DNA of 64,000 nucleotides from Planctomycetes bacterium syqfu (GTDB lineage Bacteria; Planctomycetota; Phycisphaerae; Phycisphaerales; Phycisphaeraceae), in the NCBI GenBank assembly GCA_020974905.1, contig CP087563.1, positions 1,054,001 to 1,118,000 of the forward strand, given 5' to 3'. Both the position numbers and the translations under genes were made by a program. The notes under the pieces are model-generated. The model worked only from the letters and a program-made list of their open reading frames with translations, did no database searches and was not told where the DNA came from. Positions within the stretch are counted from its first letter, which is position 1; each line of letters starts with the position of its first letter. Below are positions 50,578 through 63,300 of the stretch, in pieces.

Positions 50578-51305
50578 TGAGCAAGCTTAACCCTCCCCCC
50601 ATGCCATCCTCCCAACCTGAGTTTATAATCAAGAATATTGCCTGTTTTGGCTAGAGATGCGTGATTAGGGTTTTGGGATTAGGGTTGTTAGATGGAAGTC
50701 TCTTGGCTTGGCTTGTTTTGCCTTGTCGTAATCCCTAATCCCTTTTCAACGCGTTCAATGCTTAAACAAAACTCAGGTTACCGAGTTCTATTCTGTCATC
50801 TCACTGGCAATTCACGCCACCAGGAGCCCCATATGATCTTGGCCAGCCCAACGCCCATCATGGCCTTCACAACAAATCGCGCAAGTACTTTTTATCACGG
50901 CAAATCGATCTCGGCTTGATTATGACAATTCGTTCATGATGTAACGGTTATAACGAATAGGTCGTTTGTTTTTTTGTCGGACCCCTTCAAATTCACATTG
51001 TCTTCACATGATTTTTCATACAATGTGCAACGTTGAATGTGCGTTTTATCGGGCGTTTACGGATGCTCGTTCAACTAGGGGGACTTCTACCAGTACACAA
51101 TCAAGTCCCCGTGATGCATGTTTGATCATGTGATCCTGTGCATTTGGCACGAGATCGTTGTATGCATTGTCAGAACGGTTTTGATGATGCCCGGGAAAAC
51201 AAATTTGGATATCGCTTTGAGGTTTCGGGAAAAGACTTCAAGGCTGTGGACAAGGATCGTTGTTGACGCACGATTCATTCCATGGGGATATCCGGGAGAT
51301 GCAAC
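50578..51305. other. Long intergenic region upstream of the giant gene
   Basis: About 730 bp with no convincing gene. A near-perfect inverted repeat GGGATTAGGG (around 50678) and CCCTAATCCC (around 50733) could form a large hairpin. A segment at about 50793-50825 (TCACTGGCAATTCACGCCAC) resembles one at 46262-46299. AT-rich DNA at 50930-51040 may hold the promoter of the giant gene, but no near-consensus pair of boxes could be fixed. Confidence 0.4.
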
Positions 51306-54300
51306 ATGTCTGCAAGTTCCGTTGCGTATGAGTACTGCCAACGTCTGATCCATCGCTTTGCTGAAAACCGCAAGACGCTGACCAGCAAATTCAAACGATC
51401 CAATCGCCATCAAGCGGATAACGCGATGGTCGAAGCCCTGGAAAACCGCATCCTGCTTTCAGGCTCCGATGTCGCGGTGGCTTACGTGGATGACGATTGG
51501 GCAGCCCTTTCAATCGGCGTTGATCCGGATGGTGACGGCCCTGCTGGTGAATATGGCGTGGATGCCTTTGCCTCCATCCAGGACGCCATCGACAACCTCG
51601 CTGCCGATGGCACGATTCACGTTGCAGACGGGACCTACACCGAGAACCTGAGCATCACGCAGAATCTCACCCTGCTCTCGGACAACGGCCGCGATGTCAC
51701 CTTCATCAACGGCCTATCCGGCGAAGGTGCCTCAGGTGCCATCACCATCTCCAATGCCACCACCGATGTGCAGATCGGTGACATTAATCAGGGCTTTAGC
51801 ATCCTCGGTATCGACAACGGTAACGCTGCTGTTGAAAACGCTGCGGTCTACCTGCAGGGTTCACACTCAGGCATGTCCATCATCGGTAATGAGATCATTG
51901 CCAACGGCGATCACGGCCTGCTCACAGAGTATTCTGCTGCTATCACCAACATGACCGTCGACAGCAACATCTTCTCCGGTCAGACATTCGTCGGCGTCAA
52001 TCCCGGTGGTGAAGGTTTCAGCCAGCAATTCTCACTGGATAACGTTCCTCGCCAACTTGTCGCTTTTGGCGGTGGCGCCACTTCGAACAATAACTTTATC
52101 GCCTTCACCAACAACGACATCACCGGCACCGCAGGCGGCGTCAACATTAATGGTGACGAACAAGGCAACAGCCTGGTCACCATCGACACTCAAAATTCCA
52201 TCATCACCGGCAACACCTTCGAAGGCACCACCACACGCTATGGCGCAGCCCTGCGCGCTCGCGGCAGCGGTAACGCCACCATCACCGGCAATACGTTCAT
52301 CAGCACGTACATGGGTGAAAACACATCCATGCTCTACACCGATACGAACACCATTAATTCGGTGTATCCCGGTTTGATCAATAAAATCGTTGAGTTCGAA
52401 AATGACTTTGATGGTGGTGCATACATCAGCGGTGGTAGCACCGTGACCACCGGCATCGAAGGCATCATCGAAAACGCAGTTGCCGGAACCATCATTCATG
52501 TACTCGCTGGCAATTATGATGCTGACATCACCATCAGCCAGAATGACATTACTGTGTACGGCCCCCATAGTGAATTTACCAAACTGGATTCTGGTAGACG
52601 CGCAATCGATGGTGAAGCCGAAATCACCGGCGGGTTCCGCGTTCAAGGTGACGATGTGACACTCGCAGGACTAACCATCCTCAATGGCATCGGGCCTGCA
52701 GGCATTGGTGACATCACAGCGGTCCATCTGGCAGCCGGCACCACCGGTCACACAATTGCCAATAACGCCATCATCGGTACGGATGCAGCAGGTTCACGTG
52801 GCATTGTCGCTTCAAGTCCAGTTGGTTCATTCACTGTCGTGAACAACGACATCTCTGCTTGGACCAGTGGCATGTATATCAACCCTGGTAGCGATGGCGT
52901 GCAGGTACTCAACAATATCATTCACGACAACTTTGTGGGCATGTCTGCCGACAACGCAATCAATCTCTCCGTAGCCAATAACTTTTTCACAAATAACAGC
53001 TATGAACATATCGGTCTTGGCACGCCTGGCGCAGGCGTGGTGATCACCGAAAACAGCTTTGATGCCAACAGCCCGTCGGTTTCCAACTACGGCGGTGTGG
53101 AAGTTGATGCGTCAACCAACTGGTGGGGAACCACTGATCTGGCGTTGATCGGGGTCAACCTTACTACCAATGCTTCAAGTGATGTGGACTACTCCCCCAT
53201 TCTTAACGATGGTACCGATTTATATACATACCCTGAGCATTATTACTTGCCAGATTATTACGGCTTCCAACCCGATACCGGTAACGTCACAGTCCACACA
53301 CAGGGTTCACAGGATACTGGCTCTGTCATTCAGGAAGCATTAGACGCCCTGTCCAACGGCGACACGCTTATCCTCGACGGCGACTACACCGGCGATATCA
53401 CCATTGGCAACGGGCTGATCGTTGGGGGGGATTTCACCACCGATGGCCAGTTGATCCTCGAAGACGGTGCAACCCTCGCCCCCGGCAATTCCCCGGCTAT
53501 CGTCAATGTCGGTGGTCTTGCCATGGGCACCGGTGAAACACTGGCGATCGAACTCTTTGGCACAACTGCTGGCACCGAGCACGATCAAGTCAATGTCACC
53601 GGCACGGTCGATATCACCGACAGTACCCTCGACCTCACTCTCGGTTACTATCCCACCACTTCCGGTGCCAGCTTCACCATCATCAACAACGATGATGTCG
53701 ACAGCATCGTCGGAACCTTCGCAGGTTTGGCCGAAGGTGCAACCTTCACCCTCAACTACGGCGGTGTCGATTTTGATGCGAGCATCACCTACGTTGGTGG
53801 CGATGGCAACGATGTGGTGATCACCACCGATAGCTATGCGATCACCGATGTCTACGTCGATGACGACTGGGCAGGACTCTCCGTCGGTGATGATCCCGAT
53901 GGTGTTGGTCCATTGCAGGGTATTGGCTTTGACGCCTTTGCCAATATTCAGGATGCCATTGATGCAGTCAATCCACGCGGCAATGTCTATGTTGCTGCTG
54001 GACACTATGTAATTGACAGCACGATTACGACCAACAAATCCGTCAACCTGATTGGTGCGCAAGCGGATAACGACCCGCGTACAGAAGCAGGACTGCGTAC
54101 GGCTGGTGATGCAAATGAGAGTGTTATTGATGGTAACGGCTTGGTCGACAATCTGATTGATCTGTCATTTGGTGTCATTACCATCAACGGTTTTGAGTTC
54201 CGTGAAAGTACAGATGCAGCGGTCCATTCGGATCACACGGGCAATGCGACCATTTCCAACAACATCATTCACGACTCTGATAATTACGGCATTGAAATCA

Positions 54301-57300
54301 TCAGCCCTGCATTCACCACAACGATCCAAAACAATCTGATCTTTAACACAGGTAACGATGGGATTACAGCCACCAGCAGACATGGAATACCACAGATTCT
54401 TGACAATGAACTGCACAACATCACCGCATCAATCGCGGCAATTCATGTCTATGATTCAAATTCTGCACTTATTGACGGCAATATCGTCCGTGACGTGCTG
54501 GCTGGCGATGGTATTCGTGCAGGTAACATCACGCCTGGCACTGGGGGATTTGGTGGCAGTACAACAATCACGAACAATACCGTCTATAACATCGCTGGTG
54601 ATGGGATTGCCAGTTATGGTGAAGCCCAACGTTTCTACTTCAATGAAGTCTACAACACATCTGGCCCAAACGGCGGTATCTATGCGACTCGTGTCGCCAG
54701 CACGAATATCCAAAACAATTACGTTCACGACAATGTCTATGGCATTTCCGTGGGTTCTGGTGACTGGATTCGATTGGATAATAACACCCTCGAAAACAAC
54801 AGTTCAGGACATGTCCTGATTGACAGCAGCTTTGGTGGGAATGGTGAACTTTTTAGCATTTATTACAGCAGCTTTGACACCAACAGTCAGGCAATCATCA
54901 ACAATTGCATAGCTTTAACGGCCCCAATTTCCCTAAACTGGTTCGGGACCACCGACCTGTCGATCATCGCCAGCAATCTTGCCGGCTCTGTTTATTACAA
55001 TCCCATCCTGGTTTCTGGAATAGATACAGACGCAAATGCCATCGGCTTTCAACCTGACACATCGGCATTGATTGTCCATACAAATGGCAGAGGTATTAAC
55101 AGAATTTCAATCGGTGTTAAGTATGTCGATCCCAATGGCACAGTTACCGTTACTCAAGGCGACTACACGGACTCCGTCACCGTCGACAACGGCATCCGTC
55201 TTGAAGGCAAATTCAACCTCGACGGCACATTAACCTTTGTAGATGGTGCGACATTCGCCCCCGGCAACTCTCCCACCATCGTCAACACTGGCGATCTGTC
55301 AATGACCACCGGAACCACGTTGGAAATCGAACTCTTCGGTACCACGCCCGGCAGTGAGTATGACCAGGTCAATGTCACCGGCACCGTCGACATCACCGAT
55401 GCAACACTGGACCTGTCACTTGGTTACCTTCCTTCATCCGGTGATCAATTCACCATCATCAACAATGATGCGACTGATGCCATTACCGGTACATTTTCTG
55501 GTTTGGCTGAAGGTGATACGGTTACGGCCAATTACAACGGCGTCGACTTTGACTTGACCATCAGCTATGTCGGAGGAGACGGCAATGATGTCGTCCTCTC
55601 ACTGGATAACACAATCTACGATGTGATTTACGTTGATGATGATTGGACTGGCACGGGTTTTGGCAACGATCCAGATGCTGGTGGCCCTGCTTCAATCTAC
55701 GGTGTCAATGCGTTTGATAACATTTCAGATGCTATCGCAGCTGTCAATGCTGGTGGAACGATCCACATCGCTGCAGGCGATTACGATCAAGGCACGATCA
55801 ATCTCAACAAGGATGGCGTTACTCTGACAGGTGCACAGGCAGGTACCAATGCCAGCAGCCGTGACAATGTCGACGTCACCGATGAAACCGTCATCCATGG
55901 CACGATTGTCGTCGGCCATGATGTCACCGGCGCAACCATCGACGGTCTGTTCATGCAGGACTTCACCAACAGCTCTGCGGAATACTTCGGCGTCTTCGTC
56001 AGTGGCGGTGCAGATCAGACCACCGTTCAGAACGTCTACTTCCAGGGGACGGCGCCCGATGTGCTACAAAACGGCATCGTCACCAGCATCGCAGGCACCA
56101 CCAACAACGTCTTCACCCAAAACGTCTACAACAACACCTACTACGGCGTCTATCTCAACCCCAACTCGGTGGGCAACGAGATTTCCGACAGCCTGATCAC
56201 CAACACGCGAATTGGCTATGTCATCGACACCGCTGAAAACACCACCGTCACCGGCAACACCTTTGACAGTTCCACCGGTGTTTACTTCTGGGATGGTGGT
56301 ACGGCAAGCGTCGGCGATAACACCGGCGTGACCATCGAAAACAACACGTTCCAAAACGGCACCGGCATCCGCGATTCCTATGTCACCGTCAATGACCCGG
56401 GCCTCACCGTGGACCTGTCCAACAATACCTTCGATGGCAAACTTCCCTCTGCCATGTCACTGAGTGAACTCTTTGATCTGGAAGACAGGATCACCCATGC
56501 CATCGACGATGCAGCGTATGATTCACTGGGCATCGTCGTGGCAGACAACCTCTATGTCACCCAACTCAGTAGTTCAATCCAGAACGGCATCGACGCAGCG
56601 ACAGCAGGCGACACGCTCTACGTACAGGCCGGCACGTTCACCGAAAATCTCACCGTGGACAAAACCCTGCAGATTCTCGGTGCAGGCAGCGGCTTGACCA
56701 TTCTCGAAGCTGGCAACGATGTCGGTATCAATGTCACCACGGGTGGCACCAGTGCAGCGGAAGCAGACCGACTGCTCATCAACGGCATGACCATCAACAA
56801 CGCAGCCTCCATGGGCATCGACATTGATGGCACCGTCTCCTACATCACCATCGACGATGTCGACGTCAATGTCGATGGCGTCAGCCGCACCGACTACGGC
56901 ATCAACATTGCAGCCACCGCTGATGTCACCGACCTGCTCATCGACAACTCAAACTTCTCGACCAACTCCGAAGGTGCCGGCATGCATGTGCATGGCAGTG
57001 TCGATGGCCTGACCATCATTGATTCGCATTTCGATGGCAATAACATCGGCTTCTATGCCTTCCAGGTCGATGGTTCGGATACCGTCCTCAACAACGTGGA
57101 CATCTCCGACACGTCATTCAGCAACAACACCTACAAGGGCATGTACATTGAAAAACTCAGTAACGCCCTGCTGGATAACATCACCATCAACAACTCCGGT
57201 ACGCTTAGTGGCACGGCAGACGGCCTTGCAGGTTATGAAGTCTGGCCGACTGGTATTGACCTGAATCTCAAGTATTACGATTACGAAAATATCACGATTC

Positions 57301-60300
57301 AGAATTCAAGCATTACCGACTCAGGTACCGCCAACCCAGCCAATGGTGCAGGCCTTGCAGTCAAAACCCGTGATGACGGCAGCTACGCGACGCATCCGGC
57401 TACACTGAACGGCCTGACCGTCGTCAATAACTTTATCAACGGTTCTCAAACAGCCATACGTGTGGGGGAACCCGGCAAAGGCAATACGGGTTTATCCAAC
57501 GTCAGTATGGACTTCAACGATCTTTCCGGATCACTGACCGAGAACATCATTGACAACCAATCCATTGATGACGTCAATGCTTCGGCAAACTGGTTTGGCA
57601 CAGCCGACCTGACCAGCATTGCCAATGCCATCATTGGGGCTGTAGATTTTTCGCCGATCATCGAAACCGGCATAGATACGCAACCTGGTACAAACGGCTT
57701 CCAGCCGGACCTTTCTGCGTTGACGGTTCATCTTGATGGCTCGCAAGTAACGGGGCTGATCACTGAAGCAATGAGCCTTATCGCTGACAACGGCATCATC
57801 ACTGTCGATTCGGGAACATACACAGACAATGTGACGATTGGTAGTGCTGTAACGATTCAAGGTGATTTCGACATTGATGGCACGTTGACTTTAACGGATG
57901 GCGCCGTCTTCGCTCCCGGCAACTCCCCTGCGATCGTCAACACCGGTGATCTGAGCATGACTGCGGGTACGACCCTTGAGATCGAACTCGACGGCCCAAC
58001 CGTTGGCACGGAATACGACCAAGTCAACGTCACCGGCACGGTCGACATCACCGACGCCACACTCGACGTTGCACTCAATCACTTACCGTCATCAGCCAAC
58101 GAATTCGTCATCGTCAACAACGACGGTGCGGATGCTGTCGTCGGAACCTTCGATGGACTGGCTGAAGGTGACACCATCACCATCGATGGCATCGTCCTGA
58201 CCATCAGCTACGTCGGCGGTGATGGCAATGACATCTCTCTTTCAACCGCAAGTAACTTCGATGTGATTTACGTCGATGACGATTGGTCCGGCACCGACTT
58301 CGGAAATGATCCCGATGCAGGTGGTCCAGCAGGTCTCTACGGCGTGAATGCATTCGATAACATCAACGACGCAATGGATGCGGTCAACACAGGTGGAACC
58401 ATCTACGTCCTGACAGGCAGCTACACCGAAGGTGTGAGCATTGACAAGTCCGTCAACCTGCTGGGGGCCAATGCGGATGTCGATCCGACCAACAGTGGCG
58501 TGCGCAACGCTGAATCCACCATCATCGGTAATGTCAACATCGTTTCTGACGATGTGGTCTTCAACGGTTTTGAACTCACCGACTACAACTACAACGGTCT
58601 GACCATCGGCGGGCAGGTCTCCAACATTGTCATCAGCAACAACTACATCCACGATTCAATCGGTGGCAACACCGCAATTCTGCTGTCTCCCGACGCAGAT
58701 GAAACACCCAATGGTGAAGTCGTTGCCCTGACCAACATCGATATTTTCAACAACTACGTGGTGACCAACAGTTCCATCAACAACCAGGTCGGCATCCGCT
58801 TCAGTGGTCCGGCTTACACGCATCAGGTGCAGTACAACCAGGTCACCATCGATAGCAACGAAATCACCGGCACAGGTGTCGGGCACTATGGTATCTTCTC
58901 CGGTTCCAATCCTGCTGGCTATTCCATGCAGGATGCAGTGATCACCAACAACTACATCCACGATGTGGCAAGCGGGATCAACCTGGGCAATATGTTCAAC
59001 GGCCTTGTCGATAACAACCTCATCGATGGCACCTCAGGCACCGGTGCATCACTGGGCGTCATCGACGGCACGATCTCAAACAACACCTTTGCCAACGTCG
59101 GCAGCCAACTGACCGAAGGTGGCACCGCTGCCATCGGTATTTGGGGGACGGAATATGGTTTCACCGCCACCACCAATGCCACCCTCACCGGCAATGTCAT
59201 TTACTTTAACGACAATGCCAACGCCACCATCAGCGGTGTCTACACGCGTGAAGGTGCAGACAGTGACAATATCCACATCAACGAGAACAGCTTCATCAAT
59301 GGCGGTCAAAGTGCAGACGCCTTTGCGGTGGCCAACTGGTCCATGGATGACGGCATGCTCGATGCTTCCAACAACTGGTGGTCCACAACCGATGCCAGCG
59401 AAGTTGCAGCACTGACTTCTGATTCATATGAAGAAGAAACCTCACCGGGTGTCTTTGAAACCTTCACCAGTGGTGACGTTGACTCCTCCCCGTTCCTTGA
59501 ATCGGGCACGGATATCGACGGCTCAACCGCAGGCTTTCAGGGTGACTTCTCTTCATTGACCGTGCACACCTTTGGCGCTCAGACCGATGGCTTGATCCAG
59601 GAAGGTATTGATGATGTCGATGTCAACGGCACCGTACATGTCGCAGCAGGCACCTATGCGGAACACGACATCGTCGTAGACAAAGCCGTCTCCATCGTGG
59701 GTGAAGGCTCAGATGTTGTGACCGTAGATCATCACTACTATCAGTCCGGCCACTACACCACTGGTTTTGATATTCAGTCTGATGACATCAACATCTCTGG
59801 CATGACGCTTGAAAATGCAGTCTACACCATCAATGTCTTTGAACAGGATATCACCAACCTATCACTCTCTGATGTGGTTATCCAAAAAACGCAAAGTGTT
59901 TACTATGCTCCCACTGCTATCAGAATCAATGATTCAATTGCAAGTAACATCAATATCGATCACGTTGAATTCTATGAAATGTATAAAGGTATCAGTGTCG
60001 GCGGATCAGCAGGCAACATTGTGAATGGCTTATCCATTACAAATTCAAAATTCATTTCAACTGATCCGTTCAGAAACAACGTCGGCATTTCGACTGCTGC
60101 CCCACTTACCAATCTGGTGATTACAGATTCGCTGTTTTCCGGCAATAAAACCGGGATTACCAGCTCATTAAATGGCGACACACTTATTGAAAACAACACG
60201 TTTAGCGAAAATAACTTTGGCATCTTATTTACCAAGGGTTCTGCTGCTTCCATCGATGAAGACGGCGAAGTTATCGTCAATAACAATCAATTTACGAATA

Positions 60301-63300
60301 ATGCATATGCTGCGTTACGAACCGTCGTATTCAGCGATTTATCAAACAGAACACTTGATGTCCCAATCACCATTCGTAACAACACAATAACGCAAGACGT
60401 TTCTCTGTATACGATCTACCCCTATCAATTCGCAATCGATATTTCTTTGATGTCAGGCCCGACACATGAAACGATTAACATCATCGAAAACAATATCACC
60501 TTAACTGGAACGCCCGACTCAAAGGAATATGGCGCGATTGCAGTTCGTGGCGGTCTCACTGACGTAAACATCGAACGCAATACGTTAGAAGGCGGTAACA
60601 TCGGATCCTATCCCGGATTGGTTGCAACATCCGGTATCGTGCTTTCGACAAATCATGTTGATGAAGGCTATGCTGCATACATAGGTGAATTCGATAGTTC
60701 AGACAGCCTGTATATTGCAAACAACTTCATCAATAACTTTGATGCTGCTTTTTCCATCATTGAGAACTCGGGGTATATCAGCCCGTCATACTTAAGCTCT
60801 CTTCCCACTGACGCACAGGTGGTTCTGTATAACAACGACCTTTCAGGCAACACAGCAGGCATTGTTGCGCTTGAGTCGGGAGAAACGATTGATGCATCAA
60901 ACAACTGGTGGGGCTCAACGGATGTCTCAACCGTGGCCGGTATGATGTCAGGCAATGTCGACTTCTCCCCATTCCTCGAATCGGGTACTGACACCGATCT
61001 GGCTACTGAAGGTTTCCAGGGTGACTTCTCCGTCCTGACCGCTCATGACGAAGGTGCACAAACCAGCAACATCATTTATGAAGCCATTCGTGCAGTGGAT
61101 ACCAACGGCACAGTGCATGTGGACGCAGGTACCTATCAGACATCTTCCTATCACGTGAAACCAGCAGATGAAATCGATGGTCCCATTGTTACCGAATATC
61201 CACATCTCTACGTTGACAAGGCGGTAAATCTGCTTGGTGCCAATGCAGGTATCAACCCCAACACCGAATCACGTGGCGAAGAAACCACCATCCTTGGCAG
61301 CATCGTCATCGCTGCCCCGTACGTCAACTTGGATGGCTTCGAGTTGACAGGTGATGTGGACGAATACTCCCAGACTAATATCCTTGGCAAACTCTATCTT
61401 GCCAGCGGCATAGGTGGGACGACGCTGCAAAACCTCTACATTCACGATGTCGATTTCGGTGAAGTCCCAGTTTACAGCAATGAAGTTATCATTCTGAGTT
61501 CCAGTGCAGACACCACCATCATTGACAACAATATCCAAGGCGGTATGACGTTCTATCACAACTCACTCTCATCCACTAGTACTGGATCATGGTCAAGCAC
61601 CCTGATTAAGGACAATGTCATTGGTGGCATCGGCAGCAGCAATCGCTATGGCAACTACTCCTGGTACTACGACTTCTATAGCCTTCAAATCCTGGATAAT
61701 CAGCTCGGCAGCATCTCGCTGCGTTCACTCAATGATGCACTGATTGATGGTAATACTTTCTCAGGCGGCATTTCAGCCACCGGTTCAGGCACCATCTCCA
61801 ACAATGACCTTCGTGCAGGTGGGGCTCTGTACCTGGGACTCAGTGACTCGATCAAGCAGAATGCCGGTGCCACGTTTGATATTACCCACAACTTCTTTAC
61901 CTACAACACCAGTACCGATATCGCTGAAACAGCAGTCATCTACCTCAACCGTTGGGCAGGTGCCAGTTCGATTCATATCAATGAAAACAGTTTCACCGAT
62001 GGTGGTGCTCGTAATGACGCCAATGCCGTGATCAATCGCGATTTGGACGACCATGTTCTTGATCTTTCCAACAACTGGTGGGATACGACGGACATCAACC
62101 AAATCGTCGACCTAACCTATAACCTGACAAGCCAAGGCAGTGAAAACTATGCCGGCCTCGTCGACACCAGCCCGTTCCTCGAATCCGGTACCGACACCGA
62201 TCTGATTACCCCCGGCTTCCAAGGTGATTTTTCTGCTCTGACCGCTCATGTGGACAGTGCCCAGACCACCGGCAATATCAATGAAGCCTTAAGCAACGTC
62301 GAAGCAGGCGGCATCGTCCATGTCCTCGATGGTACCTACACCGAAGATGTCACCGTCGACAACGGCGTGACTGTCGCTGGCTCCTTCGATCTCGATGGCA
62401 CCCTGTCTCTGACTGGCAGTGCTCAACTGCTGCCTGGCAACAGCCCCGGTATCGTCAGCACCGGTGACTTTTCGGCTGACAGCTCAAGCATCATCGGCAT
62501 CGAACTCGACGGGGCAGATGCAGGTACCGGTTATGACCAGATTCAGGTCACAGGCACCGTCGATATCACCGATGCCACACTCGATCTGTCACTGAACTAC
62601 TTGCCCAGTGGTGAGGAATTTGTGATTATCGATAATGATGGCAGTGATGCCGTTATCGGAGCATTTGACGGCTATGCCGAAGGCAGCACCTTCGTATTGA
62701 CTGACTCTGTTTCCGGTGAAGAGGTCGAATTCACCATCACCTACACCGGCGGTGATGGCAATGATGTGGTCCTCACAACCAACGAACCACCGACAGCCAA
62801 CAATGTTGCCATCAACGCTACCGAAGATGGCCCCGCAGTACTCGGCAACTTCGATGGTGCTGATCCCAATGCCAACGATTCTCTCACTTACCAACTCGTC
62901 GACCTGCCAACCAACGGCACGGTCATCAACAACAACGACGGTACCTTCAGCTATACCGCAGGTGATTTGCCCAATCTCAATAACGGTGAAACCAAACAAG
63001 TCACCTTCACCTACAAGGCGGTTGACAATCATGGCGAAGAAAGCAGCTTGGCAACCGTGACAGTCACCGTCTCTGGCGTCAATGAAATCCCCGACGGTCC
63101 CGTTGCTTATCTCAACGGCTCAGTCGATAATGCTTTCACCACTTCGGATAGCGATGTCGACATTGATGTTATTGCCAATGACACCGGGGAAAATCTGCAT
63201 GTCACCCGCGTCGACCTCACAAGTGATCTCGGTGCGACCGTTTCAATCAATCCTGACGGGACCATTCACTATGAACCGGGCAGTGTGTTTGACAGCTACG

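Noticed and set aside
50660-50745. Telomere-like TTAGGG repeats
   Set aside because: Only two imperfect units occur, and together with CCCTAATCCC they are better described as one inverted repeat.
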